The position numbers were made by a program, and so were the translations under genes. The notes beneath the pieces were generated by a model. It made no database searches, was not told where the DNA came from, and saw only the letters and a program-made list of their open reading frames with translations. Below are positions 8,735 through 17,776 of a stretch of 64,000 bases of DNA, one piece after another. Each line of letters starts with the position of its first letter. Position 1 is the stretch's first letter. Source of the DNA: Streptomyces subrutilus (lineage in GTDB: Bacteria; Actinomycetota; Actinomycetes; Streptomycetales; Streptomycetaceae); assembly GCF_008704535.1 (NCBI RefSeq), contig NZ_CP023701.1, forward strand, positions 2,914,001 to 2,978,000. The letters are read 5' to 3'.

Positions 8735-9277
8735 ATGTCCCTCGACTCCCTCAAGTCCGCCGTTCCGGACTTCGCCAAGGACCTGAAGCTGAACCTCGGT
8801 TCGGTCATCGGCAACAGCGGCCTGCCGCAGCAGCAGCTGTGGGGCACCGTCCTCGCCTGCGCGATCGCCGCCCGCTCCCCGCGCGTCCTGCGCGAGCTGG
8901 AGCCGGAGGCGAAGGAGAACCTGTCGGCCGAGGCCTACACCGCCGCCAAGTCCGCCGCCGCGATCATGGCGATGAACAACGTCTTCTACCGGACGCGCCA
9001 CCTGCTCTCCGACCCGGAGTACGGCACCCTGCGCGCGGGCCTGCGGATGAACGTCATCGGCAACCCGGGCGTGGAGAAGGTCGACTTCGAGCTGTGGTCG
9101 CTCGCCGTCTCCGCGATCAACGGCTGCGGCCAGTGCCTGGACTCGCACGAGCAGGTGCTGCGCAAGGCCGGCGTCGACCGCGAGACGGTCCAGGAGGCCT
9201 TCAAGATCGCCTCGGTGATCCAGGCCGTCGCCGTCACCCTCGACGCCGAGGCCGCCCTGGCCACCGCCGCCGAGTAA
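8735..9277 (+). CDS. ahpD: AhpD, alkylhydroperoxidase / AhpC reductant
   Basis: A 180-residue CMD/AhpD-fold enzyme. The redox centre is C131-GQ-C134 with His138 (CGQCLDSH). This active site lets AhpD reduce oxidised AhpC, drawing electrons through dihydrolipoamide in mycobacteria. It is second in the ahpCD operon, followed at once by a strong hairpin terminator. Confidence 0.97.
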   Translation: MSLDSLKSAVPDFAKDLKLNLGSVIGNSGLPQQQLWGTVLACAIAARSPRVLRELEPEAKENLSAEAYTAAKSAAAIMAMNNVFYRTRHLLSDPEYGTLRAGLRMNVIGNPGVEKVDFELWSLAVSAINGCGQCLDSHEQVLRKAGVDRETVQEAFKIASVIQAVAVTLDAEAALATAAE

Positions 9278-9296
9278 CGGCGCCTCTCGTACGCGT

Positions 9297-9336
9297 GCGG
9301 GGCCCCGCGGCCGGTTTTCCGGCCGCGGGGCCCCGC
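9297..9336 (+). terminator. Rho-independent-type hairpin after ahpD
   Basis: A perfect 18-bp GC stem (9297-9314 with 9319-9336) closed by a TTTT loop. It ends 3 bases before the converging stop at 9340, so it probably serves both directions. Streptomyces terminators often lack the U tract, as here. Confidence 0.85.
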
Positions 9337-9339
9337 GCG

Positions 9340-10008
9340 CTAGCGCTTGAGCGCGGCCATCACCGCGCGCAGGTCCTCGACCGCCGCCGCCTTGAGGGCC
9401 GCCTCGTCGGCCTCGGTCTCCTCGTCGCCGCCGAACCACCGGACGGTGAGCGTGAAGACCGTGCCGCCGTCGAGCACCTGCAGCCGCGGACTGCCCACCC
9501 GGCCGTCGAACCGGGCCCGTCGGCCCAGTCCCGGGATCGGCTCCGGTTCGCCCGCCACGAGCATGTCCGAGTCCAGCCCCGGCCCGGCGCCGAACTCCGG
9601 CCCGGGGTCGGTGCGCTTGTGCCGTTCGACCAGCAGCTGGGCCTCGTAGGAGATCCGGCCCTCGGTCCAGTCCGTGCCGTACACGCAGAACGACCAGTCC
9701 AGCGCCGGGCCTTCGCGGTGCCGGGGCATGCCCGGCTCGAACCCTCCGGTCAGCGAGCCGAGCGCCCGCAGCGGCGCCTCCTCGCAGAGGTTCTCCGCCT
9801 GCCGGTACGCGTTCTGCGGCGACCCGCCGAACCGGTCCTGCACGGCCAGGGCGCCGCCCCACACCGCCGAGGCGAGCACGGCTCCGCCCAGCGCCCACCA
9901 CCACGGCCCGCGGGGCGCGCGCGCCCCGCCGGTCCGCTCCGGTGTGCGCACCTCCTCGGGCGGCCCGGCCGCCTCCCAGGCCCCGTCGAGCTCCGGTTCG
10001 CCGATCAT
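9340..10008 (-). CDS. Hypothetical single-pass membrane protein
   Basis: A 222-residue protein not recognised as a named family. Residues 1-33 are a soluble, acidic/proline-rich head. One membrane helix follows (about residues 34-56, PWWWALGGAVLASAVWGGALAV). The remainder is predicted outside and contains two cysteines (NLCEEA and FCVYG) that could form a disulfide, then a beta-rich tail. It ends in a short helical stretch (EDLRAVMAALKR). It lies 21 bp downstream of the AI-2E exporter gene on the same strand and may share its transcript. Confidence 0.8.
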   Translation of the reverse strand: MIGEPELDGAWEAAGPPEEVRTPERTGGARAPRGPWWWALGGAVLASAVWGGALAVQDRFGGSPQNAYRQAENLCEEAPLRALGSLTGGFEPGMPRHREGPALDWSFCVYGTDWTEGRISYEAQLLVERHKRTDPGPEFGAGPGLDSDMLVAGEPEPIPGLGRRARFDGRVGSPRLQVLDGGTVFTLTVRWFGGDEETEADEAALKAAAVEDLRAVMAALKR

Positions 10009-10029
10009 GCCCCGCCCCCCTCGCGCCGG

Positions 10030-11397
10030 TTACGCCGTGCCGGACCCCGCGCCCCGCCCCGTCCCGCCGTCCGCAGGGTCCTGCGGTCCGGCGCCCAGGG
10101 CCGTCGCCCCGTGCGGGGCCGGCCCGACCGTGGCCGCGCCGGGGTGCAGCTGCTCGCGCGAGTACGCCTTCAGGTATCCGACCACGGTGTTGGTGACCGC
10201 GACCAGGGGTACGGCCACCACCGCGCCGCCGATCCCCGCGACCATCCCGCCGGCGGCCACCGAGAGCACCACGGCGAGCGGGTGGACGCGCACGGCCCGG
10301 CCCAGGATGAACGGCTGGAGCACGTGCCCCTCGATCTGCTGCACCGCCAGCACCACGAGCAGCACCATCAGCGCGGTGAACACCCCCTGCGTCACCAGGG
10401 CCACGACCACCGCGAGGGCTCCCGAGACCACCGCGCCGACCAGCGGGATGAAGGCGAACAGGAAGATGAAGACGGCGAGCGGCACGGCCATGGTGACGTC
10501 GAGGAAGTACAGGCCGAGGCCGATGAAGAGGGCGTCGATGAGCGCCACGAGGACCGTGCCCCGCACGTACGCGGTCAGCGTGCGCCACGCGCGCGGTCCG
10601 GCTCCCGCCACCCCGGGGCGGGCGGCGGCGGGCACCAGGCCGAGGGTCCAGGTCCAGATGCGCTTGCCGTCGTAGAGCAGGAAGAGCGTCGAGAACATCG
10701 CGAGGAGCATGCCCGTCAGGACCTCGACGAGGACGGTGACGCCCTGGAGTCCGGCGGAGGTGATCTGCTCGGTGTTGGTGCCGATGGTCTCGCTGAGGTT
10801 CTTGGCGATGTCGTTGATCTGCTTCTCGGTCACGTGGAACGGACTGTCCAGTGCCCACAGCTTCAGCTCGTTGATGCCGTCGCGGACCCGGTCGGAGAGG
10901 TCGTCGAGGTTCTCCATGACCTGCCAGACCACGAACCAGCCGACGAGCCCGATGACCACGAAGCCGAGGATCGCGGTGACGGCGGTGGCCGGGCCGCGCG
11001 GCATGCCCAGTCGGCGCAGCCGGACGACGAAGGGCTGCAGCAGCGCGGTCACCAGCAGGGCGGCGGCGAAGGCGAGGACCACCAGGCGGACTTCGCTGAT
11101 CACCTTCATCAGCACCCAGAGCATTCCGGCGAGCAGCAGCAGCCGCCAGCTGACCTCCGCGGCGACCCGCATGCCCCACGGGACGACGCTCACCGGGTCG
11201 GGGCGCACGCGCGCGGGCCGGACGGCGGTGCGGGCGGCGCCGGTCTCGGGGTCCGGGCCCCGCTCGGGCGCGGCGGGCCGCGCCAGGTCGTCGCCCCGGC
11301 CTTCGGCCTCGACTTCGGCGCGGCGCTCGTGGAGCCGCTCCTCCATCCGGTTCAGTCCGCTGCCGAGCCGGCCCAGCCAGCCTGCACTCTTCGCCAT
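10030..11397 (-). CDS. AI-2E family (PerM/TqsA-like) membrane transporter
   Basis: A 455-residue polytopic protein with about eight membrane helices between residues 78 and 420. The first pair is SWRLLLLAGMLWVLMKVISE. A central soluble insert (about residues 160-215) and the conserved helix pairs near FAFIPLVGAVVSG and QQIEGHVLQPFILGRAV are hallmarks of the AI-2E transporter family. Members export autoinducers or act in ion exchange, so the substrate cannot be named. Both termini are long and hydrophilic. The ATG at 11397 is used. Confidence 0.9.
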   Translation of the reverse strand: MAKSAGWLGRLGSGLNRMEERLHERRAEVEAEGRGDDLARPAAPERGPDPETGAARTAVRPARVRPDPVSVVPWGMRVAAEVSWRLLLLAGMLWVLMKVISEVRLVVLAFAAALLVTALLQPFVVRLRRLGMPRGPATAVTAILGFVVIGLVGWFVVWQVMENLDDLSDRVRDGINELKLWALDSPFHVTEKQINDIAKNLSETIGTNTEQITSAGLQGVTVLVEVLTGMLLAMFSTLFLLYDGKRIWTWTLGLVPAAARPGVAGAGPRAWRTLTAYVRGTVLVALIDALFIGLGLYFLDVTMAVPLAVFIFLFAFIPLVGAVVSGALAVVVALVTQGVFTALMVLLVVLAVQQIEGHVLQPFILGRAVRVHPLAVVLSVAAGGMVAGIGGAVVAVPLVAVTNTVVGYLKAYSREQLHPGAATVGPAPHGATALGAGPQDPADGGTGRGAGSGTA

Positions 11398-11507
11398 GTC
11401 GTTCCCTTACCCCGCCCCACCGGTCGATCCTCGCAAGACCGTACACGCGCAAAGCCCCGCACCGGAGGACGGTGCGGGGCTCCCGGCGGTCGAGCGGGTG
11501 CGGCGGG

Positions 11508-12227
11508 CTAGTACCAGCCGTTGGCCTGGTGGAAGCTCCAGGCTCCGCACGGGCTGCCGTACCGGTCTTCCATGTAGTTCAGGCCCCACTTGATCTGCGT
11601 GGCGGGGTTGGTGCGCCAGTCGGCTCCGGCGGAGGCCATCTTCGAGCCCGGGAGCGCCTGGACCAGACCGTAGGCTCCCGAGGAGGAGTTGACGGCCTTG
11701 TAGTTCCAGGTGGATTCCTGGTTGATGATCTTCGAGAAGCACTGGAACTGGCCGGCCGGGACCATCTGCTGCGCGATGGCCTTGACCTGGGCGACGGTGT
11801 AGGAGCCCTGGACCTCGAAGTCCCCGGCGTCGCGGGCGGCGGAGCGGCTGGCGACCTGCTCCTTCTCCTCGCGTTCCTTCTTGGCCTTGGCATCGGCCTC
11901 GGCCTTCTTGTCGGCCTCCGCCTTCTCCGCTTCGGCCTTCTTGGCCTTCGCGGTCTCGGCGGCCTGGAGGCGGGCCGACTCCTCGGCCGTGCGCTTGGCG
12001 TCGGCGTCGGCGGCGTGGACGATGGCGTCGGCCTGCTGCGTCAGGGACGCGCTCTGAACCTGCGCCTGGTCGCCGACCGGGATGTCAGTGAGGAGAGTCG
12101 CACCGGACGCGGTGGTCTCGATATCGTTCGAGGAGGGGTCGCCGGCGGCGACTCCGACGACTGCGCCGACGGTGGTGACCGCGGTGGCCGAAGCCACTGC
12201 GAACCCCCGGACCGAAATCCGGCTCAC
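11508..12227 (-). CDS. Secreted lytic transglycosylase, SLT domain with coiled-coil linker
   Basis: A 239-residue secreted enzyme. The GTG at 12227, with GGAAGGA just upstream, gives a signal-peptide-like N-terminus (VSRISVRGFAVASATAVTTV, cleavage near residue 30). Residues about 70-130 are an Ala/Lys/Glu-rich heptad stretch likely to form a coiled coil. The C-terminal SLT domain (about residues 145-239) has the catalytic glutamate in NQESTW and the family motifs GAYGLVQ and NYMEDRYG, ending in NGWY. It would cleave the glycan strands of peptidoglycan. Confidence 0.92.
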   Translation of the reverse strand: MSRISVRGFAVASATAVTTVGAVVGVAAGDPSSNDIETTASGATLLTDIPVGDQAQVQSASLTQQADAIVHAADADAKRTAEESARLQAAETAKAKKAEAEKAEADKKAEADAKAKKEREEKEQVASRSAARDAGDFEVQGSYTVAQVKAIAQQMVPAGQFQCFSKIINQESTWNYKAVNSSSGAYGLVQALPGSKMASAGADWRTNPATQIKWGLNYMEDRYGSPCGAWSFHQANGWY

Positions 12228-12652
12228 ACGGTGTCCTTCCAGCAGCGTCCGCAGTGACCGGGCGGGCGCACGAGTGCCCCTCGACACTGGTCTCCGTGGT
12301 ACGGCGGTCGCTGGAGACGCGGGCCCGTGGGCAACTCCCTCGCGGGGGCTGCCTCGTGAAGATCCGGGCGGCATACGGCCATCGGTTGTGGAGTTGTGGT
12401 GCTGCGCGTACCTCACGGGAGGTACAGGTGTGCCGTATGCGGGGCCTGACGGAAAACAGACTCTGCCGGACCTGGACGCCGCAAGGCAATTATCCGTTGC
12501 GTGGGAAAGGTCACACCGGCCGCGTCCCCGCCTGTTTCGGCAAAGGGCTGTGCGGCACGGCGCCGCCCGGCTAGGCTCCTGGGCCCTGCCGGGCGGCGCC
12601 AACTCGCCTTCCCGCTACGGGGTTCTCGACCTCTTCGGTCTTCCTTCCGGGG
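12228..12652 (-). other. 425-bp gap: terminator of the phoH-like gene and long leader of the SLT gene
   Basis: No convincing gene is present on either strand. The phoH-proximal part holds a strong hairpin (12559-12600). The rest would be the promoter and 5' leader of the SLT transglycosylase gene. It is rich in short inverted repeats, so a structured leader is possible. I looked for the conserved cores of the ydaO (cyclic-di-AMP) riboswitch, which precedes many Streptomyces wall hydrolase genes, and did not find them. Confidence 0.5.
12559..12600 (-). terminator. Hairpin terminator downstream of the PIN-PhoH gene
   Basis: A perfect 13-bp stem (12559-12571 with 12588-12600) and a 16-base loop, about 55-95 bases after the PIN-PhoH stop at 12653 on the minus strand. 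It has no U tract. Confidence 0.7.
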
Positions 12653-13969
12653 TCAGATGGTCTCCAGCATCTCGGTGACCAGGGCCGCGATCGGGGAGCG
12701 CTCCGAGCGCGTCAGCGTGATGTGCGCGAAGAGCGGATGCCCCTTCAGCTTCTCGACCACGGCGACCACTCCGTCGTACCGGCCGACCCTGAGGTTGTCC
12801 CGCTGGGCGACGTCGTGGGTGAGGACCACCCGCGAGTTGGCCCCGATCCGGGACAGGACGGTCAGCAGGACGTTGCGCTCCAGCGACTGCGCCTCGTCCA
12901 CGATCACGAAGGCGTCGTGCAGCGAGCGGCCGCGGATGTGCGTGAGCGGCAGGACCTCCAGCATCCCGCGGTTGAGCACCTCCTCGATGACCTCGCGCCC
13001 GGCGACCGCCGAGAGGGTGTCGAAGACCGCCTGCGCCCAGGGGCTCATCTTCTCGGAGGCGTCCCCGGGCAGGTAGCCGAGCTCCTGGCCGCCCACCGCG
13101 TACAGCGGCCGGAAGACCATCACCTTCTGGTGCTGGCGCCGCTCCAGTACGGCTTCCAGGCCCGCGCACAGGGCGAGCGCGGACTTTCCGGTGCCGGCCC
13201 GGCCGCCCATCGAGAGGATGCCGATCTCCGGGTCCAGCAGGAGGTCGAGCGCGATGCGCTGCTCGGCGCTGCGGCCGTGCAGCCCGAAGGCCTCGCGGTC
13301 GCCGCGCACGAGCTTCACGTTGCCGTCCGCCGTGACCCGGCCCAGGGCCTTGCCGCGCTCGGACTGGAGCACCAGCCCGGTGTGCACGGGCAGTTCGGCG
13401 GCCTCCGGGACGTAGAGGCGCTCCTCGGAGAAGAGGAGGTCCACCTGCTCCCCGGAGAGGGCGATCTCGCTCATGCCGGTCCAGCCGGCATCGGTGATGG
13501 CGAGTTCCGCGCGGTACTCCTCGGCGATGAGGCCCACGGAGGAGGCCTTGATGCGCAGCGGGAGGTCCTTCGACACGACCGTGACGTCGAACCCCTCGGC
13601 CTGGAGGTTGCGGGCGACGGCGAGGATGCGCGAGTCGTTGTCCCCCAACCGGAAGCCGGCGGGCAGGACGCTGGGGTCGGAGTGGTTGAGTTCGACGCGC
13701 AGCGTGCCACCCAGATCGCCCAGCGGGATGGGGGCGTCGAGACGTCCGTACCGGACCCGGAAGTCGTCGAGCAGGCGCAGGGCCTGGCGCGCGAAGTAGC
13801 CGAGTTCGGGATGGTGCCTCTTTGCCTCCAGCTCGGTGATCACCACGATCGGGAGCACGACCTCGTGCTCGTCGAAGCGGGAGATCGCGTTGGGGTCTGC
13901 CAGCAGGACGCTGGTGTCGAGGACGTAGGTCCGCCTGTCGGGCAGGCGGCGCTTTGTGCTGGTCACCAC
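12653..13969 (-). CDS. phoH: PIN domain-PhoH ATPase fusion protein
   Basis: About 438 residues. An N-terminal PIN nuclease domain starts with [12 protein letters not shown] (Asp18 is the first metal ligand) and contains [12 protein letters not shown]. It is fused to a PhoH ATPase with Walker A GRAGTGKS (Lys262) and Walker [13 protein letters not shown]-PhoH proteins of actinobacteria have been described as ATP-dependent RNA helicase/ribonucleases, so RNA processing is the likely role. The GTG at 13969 (or 13966) gives the familiar VTSTKRR N-terminus. The ribosome-binding site is poor, and the frame stays open to 14200, so the start is less certain than the family. Confidence 0.93.
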   Translation of the reverse strand: MVTSTKRRLPDRRTYVLDTSVLLADPNAISRFDEHEVVLPIVVITELEAKRHHPELGYFARQALRLLDDFRVRYGRLDAPIPLGDLGGTLRVELNHSDPSVLPAGFRLGDNDSRILAVARNLQAEGFDVTVVSKDLPLRIKASSVGLIAEEYRAELAITDAGWTGMSEIALSGEQVDLLFSEERLYVPEAAELPVHTGLVLQSERGKALGRVTADGNVKLVRGDREAFGLHGRSAEQRIALDLLLDPEIGILSMGGRAGTGKSALALCAGLEAVLERRQHQKVMVFRPLYAVGGQELGYLPGDASEKMSPWAQAVFDTLSAVAGREVIEEVLNRGMLEVLPLTHIRGRSLHDAFVIVDEAQSLERNVLLTVLSRIGANSRVVLTHDVAQRDNLRVGRYDGVVAVVEKLKGHPLFAHITLTRSERSPIAALVTEMLETI

Positions 13970-14303
13970 GGAAGGACGTACCCCCTCGGAAGAGGTCGGG
14001 CCATGAAGACCGGACCGGTCATCGGCACCCATGCCAGGGCCGACTTCCGGCCCTCCACTCCGTCCGTGCGAACCGCACGTGCGTCCTGGTGCAAAGGGCC
14101 TCCCGGGCGGACGACCCCATGCCGTCCGCTGAGACTCGACACCCGTGGATCGGGCATCGACCTGAAAGTGATATTCCCCGATCAGGCCAGGCCATGCCAT
14201 GGCATATGACGGACGCTCGGTGAATCCCTGGTGAAGGGTTCCCCGGGAGGGCGCGTCGCTGCGGGGGCGCGCCGCGAAAGCGTGCTGCGCCCCCCGCGCG
14301 GAA
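13970..14303. other. 334-bp gap upstream of the PIN-PhoH gene
   Basis: No gene is supported here. On the minus strand it carries the 3' end signals of the isoprenyl transferase gene, with an imperfect G/C hairpin around 14250-14300, and the promoter of the PIN-PhoH gene. A perfect 12-bp palindrome, ATGCCATGGCAT, lies at 14194-14205 and could be an operator. The phoH frame reads through part of this gap, but its composition there is not protein-like. Confidence 0.4.
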
Positions 14304-15065
14304 TCAGCTGCCGTACCGCCGGTGACGTGCGGCGTAGTCGCGCAGGGCGCGCAGGAAGTCGACCTTGCGGAAGGCCGGCCAGAAGACCTCGCAGAAGTAG
14401 TACTCCGAATGGGCGCTCTGCCAGAGCATGAATCCGGACAGCCGCTGTTCGCCGCTGGTGCGGATCACGAGGTCGGGGTCGGGCTGGCCGCGCGTGTAGA
14501 GGTGCTCGGCGATGTGGTCGATGTCCAGGATCTCGGCGAGCTCCTCGAAGGAGGTGCCCTTGCGGGCGTGCTCCAGCAGCAGCGAGCGGACCGCGTCGGC
14601 GATCTCCTGGCGGCCCCCGTAGCCGACGGCGACGTTGACCAGTATCCCGTCGACGTCGTGGGTGGCCTCCTCGGCCTCCTTGAGCACCGTCTGCGTGCCG
14701 GCGGGCAGGATGTCGAGGTTGCCGACGTGGTGGACGCGCCAGCGGCCGTCCGCGGCGAGCCCCCGCACGGTGTTCTCGATGATGTTGAGCAGCGGCCGGA
14801 GCTCGACCTCCGGCCGGTCCAGGTTGTCCGTGGAGAGCATCCACAGGGTGACGACCTCGACGTCCGTCTCCGTGCACCAGCCCAGCATCTCGGAGATCTT
14901 GTCGGCCCCGGCCTGGTGGCCCTGCTCCGTCGTGCCTCCGGACGCCTTCGCCCAGCGCCTGTTCCCGTCCAGGATGACGCCGATGTGCTTCGGCGCCGCG
15001 TCGTGGTCGAGTCGGCCTTCCACCCGGCGTGCGTAGAGCCTGTACACCAGGTCGCGCAGCTTCAC
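14304..15065 (-). CDS. cis-Isoprenyl diphosphate synthase (UppS family)
   Basis: A 253-residue isoprenyl transferase that adds isopentenyl units in cis to make polyprenyl diphosphate, the carrier lipid for wall synthesis. Motifs seen are [14 protein letters not shown] with the catalytic Asp, [22 protein letters not shown], and the C-terminal [19 protein letters not shown]. The GTG at 15065, preceded by GGAAG, gives the usual N-terminus [14 protein letters not shown], close to the mycobacterial Rv1086-like enzymes. Streptomyces often carries two paralogues, so product chain length is open. Confidence 0.94.
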   Translation of the reverse strand: MKLRDLVYRLYARRVEGRLDHDAAPKHIGVILDGNRRWAKASGGTTEQGHQAGADKISEMLGWCTETDVEVVTLWMLSTDNLDRPEVELRPLLNIIENTVRGLAADGRWRVHHVGNLDILPAGTQTVLKEAEEATHDVDGILVNVAVGYGGRQEIADAVRSLLLEHARKGTSFEELAEILDIDHIAEHLYTRGQPDPDLVIRTSGEQRLSGFMLWQSAHSEYYFCEVFWPAFRKVDFLRALRDYAARHRRYGS

Positions 15066-15190
15066 GATCTTCCAGCCCCTCCGTGCAATGCCCCCGTGCG
15101 AATTGCGGTCCCCCGAGTCGGCCACATTACTGCGCACGGGGAGGGGGGACCCAACTCGGTCTGTCACAACTCCGTGATAGGGAGGACAAC

Positions 15191-16228
15191 GTGACTGATA
15201 CCAATCCCTATCGGGCAGAGCCCTCGCGCTACGACTCCATGGAGTACCGGCGCACCGGCGACAGCGGCCTCAAGCTCCCCGCCATCTCCCTCGGACTGTG
15301 GCACAACTTCGGCGACGACACCTCCCTGGAGTCCCAGCGCGCGATCCTGCGCCGGGCCTTCGACCTCGGCGTCACCCACTTCGACCTGGCGAACAACTAC
15401 GGCCCGCCCCCCGGCTCGGCCGAGCTGAACTTCGGCAAGCTCTTCGCCCAGGACTTCGCCACCCACCGCGAGGAGCTGGTCCTCTCCACCAAGGCCGGCT
15501 ACTTCATGCATCCGGGTCCGTACGGGGAGTGGGGCAGCCGCAAGTACCTGCTCGGCTCGCTCGACGCCTCGCTGAAGCGGATGGGCGTGGACTACGTCGA
15601 CATCTTCTACTCGCACCGCTTCGACCCGCACACCCCGCTGGAGGAGACCATGGGCGCCCTCGCGTCCGCGGTGCAGCAGGGCAAGGCGCTGTACGTCGGC
15701 GTCTCCTCCTACACCGCGGAGCAGACGGCCGAGGCCGCCCGCATCCTGCGCGGGATGGGGGTGCGGCCGCTGATCCACCAGCCCTCGTACTCCATGATCA
15801 ACCGTTGGACGGAGGAGGACGGGCTGCTGGACACCCTGGCCGCGGCCGGCATGGGCTGCATCTCCTTCGCCCCGCTCGCCCAGGGGCTGCTGACCGGCAA
15901 GTACCTCAAGGGGATCCCGGAGGGCTCGCGCGCCTCCCAGGGCAAGTCCCTCGACCCGGGGCTGCTGTCGGACGACGTGCTCCGCCGGCTGAAGGGGCTG
16001 AACGAGGTCGCCGCGCGGCGCGGCCAGTCGCTGGCGCAGCTGGCGCTGACGTGGGTGCTGCGCGACGAGCGGATGACGTCGGCGCTGATCGGCGCCTCCA
16101 GCGTGAAGCAGCTGGAGGAGAACGTCGCCGCGCTGGCCGGAACACCGCTCTCGGAGGCCGAGCTGAAGGAGATCGACGCCCTCGCGGTCTCGACCCCCGG
16201 CACCAACATCTGGGCCCAGCGGGGCTGA
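15191..16228 (+). CDS. Aldo/keto reductase, YghZ/MgrA-type
   Basis: A 345-residue NADPH-dependent aldo/keto reductase with the (beta/alpha)8 fold. Conserved pieces are GVTHFDLANNYGPPPGSAE, with the catalytic Asp/Tyr, STKAGY (Lys), YSHRFDPHTPLEET (His), and the coenzyme-binding end ALIGASSVKQLEEN. The NNYGPPPGSAE signature places it with L-glyceraldehyde-3-phosphate reductase YghZ and the beta-subunit-like proteins. GTG start with GGAGG five bases upstream. Followed by a clear terminator. Confidence 0.93.
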   Translation: MTDTNPYRAEPSRYDSMEYRRTGDSGLKLPAISLGLWHNFGDDTSLESQRAILRRAFDLGVTHFDLANNYGPPPGSAELNFGKLFAQDFATHREELVLSTKAGYFMHPGPYGEWGSRKYLLGSLDASLKRMGVDYVDIFYSHRFDPHTPLEETMGALASAVQQGKALYVGVSSYTAEQTAEAARILRGMGVRPLIHQPSYSMINRWTEEDGLLDTLAAAGMGCISFAPLAQGLLTGKYLKGIPEGSRASQGKSLDPGLLSDDVLRRLKGLNEVAARRGQSLAQLALTWVLRDERMTSALIGASSVKQLEENVAALAGTPLSEAELKEIDALAVSTPGTNIWAQRG

Positions 16229-16276
16229 CCTGCACCTTTGCCGCGGACCGGGGGCCGCGGCGGGGAGAACGAAAAA

Positions 16277-16311
16277 CGGGCCGGTCCGTGGGGGGGATAC
16301 GGACCGGCCCG
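16277..16311. terminator. Bidirectional hairpin between aldo/keto reductase and prepilin peptidase genes
   Basis: Perfect 13-bp stem (16277-16289 with 16299-16311) and a 9-base G-rich loop, lying between two convergent genes. On the plus strand it is followed by a G run rather than U. Confidence 0.85.
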
Positions 16312-16370
16312 AGGGGGGGGTTCCACCATAACCCTTCGTAAAGCAGGAAGCGTGCACGGGCGCGCCGCGA

Positions 16371-17114
16371 TTACGCTCCGAAACCGCCCAGCAGCACTCC
16401 GGTGAAGGCTCCGGCCGCCATGAAGGGGCCGAAGGCGAACCCCTGGTCACGGGTGGCGGAGCCGCGCAGGACCAGCGCGAGGCCGTACAGGGCCCCGTAG
16501 AGGAGGCCCAGGAAGGCTCCCGTGACCCATACCCCCCACCCGTACCACCCAAGAGCGACCCCCAGCGAGAGCGCCAGCTTGACGTCGCCGAAGCCCATGC
16601 CCGCCGGGTTGACGAGGTGGAGCACCAGGTACGCCCCGCCGAGCGCGGCCCCGCCGAGCAGGGCGAGCCGCCAGGAGCCCGCGGCGCCGGGCGCGAGGGC
16701 GGCGGCGCCGAGCAGGGCGCAGGCGGCCGCGGCGAGCGGCAGGGTCAGCGGGTCGGGCAGCCGGTGCACGGCCCGGTCGACGAGGGCGAGCAGGACGAGC
16801 ACCGGGGCGAGCCCCACGTACGCGACGGCCTCGGGCCGCGCCCCGGCGGCCGCCCCGAGCGCACCGCAGACGGCGCCGGTCAGCAGGGCCGGCGGCAGCG
16901 CGCGCCGCCCGTACGCGTGCGGGACCGGACCCGTCCGGCAGCGGGCCGGCCCGAGCGGTGCGCCCAGCGGGTGCCCCTGCGGACAGCGCGCGCGCCAGGG
17001 CTCGCCCGGCTCGACGGAGAACCGGTACGCGGCGGCCGGCAGCAGCACCCCGGCGGCCACCCCGTACAGGGCGGCGAGCCCGCTCACGACCACGAAGACC
17101 CCCACCCCCCGCAC
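16371..17114 (-). CDS. Type IV prepilin peptidase, A24 family (TadV-like)
   Basis: A 247-residue membrane protease with about seven to eight hydrophobic helices. The two catalytic aspartates are present: one in LLALVDRAVHRLPDP and one in the GFGDVKL motif. A24 enzymes cut the leader of prepilins at the membrane. The only pilin-like genes in view belong to the Tad locus at 25180-36495, about 9 kb away, which has no peptidase of its own, so this is the likely processing enzyme for it. Start is GTG at 17114; a second GTG nine bases in is possible. Confidence 0.9.
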   Translation of the reverse strand: MRGVGVFVVVSGLAALYGVAAGVLLPAAAYRFSVEPGEPWRARCPQGHPLGAPLGPARCRTGPVPHAYGRRALPPALLTGAVCGALGAAAGARPEAVAYVGLAPVLVLLALVDRAVHRLPDPLTLPLAAAACALLGAAALAPGAAGSWRLALLGGAALGGAYLVLHLVNPAGMGFGDVKLALSLGVALGWYGWGVWVTGAFLGLLYGALYGLALVLRGSATRDQGFAFGPFMAAGAFTGVLLGGFGA

Positions 17115-17235
17115 GCTAGGCCCCCACCCCCACTCCCCACCACCCCCACCCGCCCACGCCCGCCGACGCCCGAGGCCCGCGCCCGCCCCCGCCCGCGCCG
17201 AGCCGCACCCCGTCCGGCCCCGCCGGCGCGTGAGG

Positions 17236-17316
17236 CGCGGGGGTCCGGGGGCGGGCCCCCGGCAGCGGCGCCGCGCGCACCGGCTCGGGCGCGGCCCGCG
17301 GGGGTCCGGGGGCGGG
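17236..17316. repeat. Exact 20-bp direct repeat in a C/G-tract intergenic stretch
   Basis: The 20-mer beginning CGCGGGGGTCC occurs at 17236-17255 and 17297-17316. It lies in the 235-bp divergent gap before the DUF192 gene, which is dominated by C and G tracts. No coding potential is seen. Confidence 0.7.
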
Positions 17317-17349
17317 ACGGCCCGTCGGGGGACGGCCTAGGGTGGCCGC

Positions 17350-17718
17350 ATGGCGACTTGGCACGACGGCCCGGCCACCCTGACGATCGGCCCGCTGGCG
17401 GTCCCCCTGGAGATCGCCGCCTCCTACCGCGCCCGCACCCGCGGCCTGCTCGGGCGGGACGGGATCCGGGGGGCGCTGCTGCTGACCCCGGCGGGGAGCG
17501 TGCACACGTTCCGGATGCGGTTCGCGATCGACGTGGCCTACCTCGACCGCCGGCTGCGGGTCCTGACGGTCGTCACGATGGCCCCGGGCCGCCTCGGCCT
17601 CCCCCGGCCTCGTTCGCGGCACGTGCTGGAGGCGGAGGCGGGTGCGATGGCGGGCTGGGGGCTGGTGGCCGGTACCGCCGTGGAGGTGGACGTACCCGGG
17701 CGTCTCACGCGCGGCTAG
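17350..17718 (+). CDS. DUF192-domain protein
   Basis: A 122-residue protein that is essentially one DUF192 domain: ARTRGLLGRDGIRGALLL, the signature HTFRMRFAIDVAYLDRRLRVL, and the C-terminal AGAMAGWGLVAGTAVEV. The family is widespread and structurally known but its reaction is not settled. No signal peptide is present, unlike many secreted members. The gene stands alone, 58 bp before the SUKH gene. Confidence 0.88.
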   Translation: MATWHDGPATLTIGPLAVPLEIAASYRARTRGLLGRDGIRGALLLTPAGSVHTFRMRFAIDVAYLDRRLRVLTVVTMAPGRLGLPRPRSRHVLEAEAGAMAGWGLVAGTAVEVDVPGRLTRG

Positions 17719-17776
17719 GCGAGGCTCCGCCCCGGGGGTAGGTTGGGGCGGTTGAGCTGGGGCGTAGGGGAGCGGC

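Noticed and set aside
8150..11452. Minus-strand open frame of 1100 codons over ahpC, ahpD, the membrane protein and AI-2E genes
   Set aside because: Overlaps four genes with clear families in other frames and crosses the ahpD terminator.
12228..12652. ydaO cyclic-di-AMP riboswitch upstream of the SLT gene
   Set aside because: I looked for its conserved cores on the minus strand and found none; only generic GC hairpins are present.
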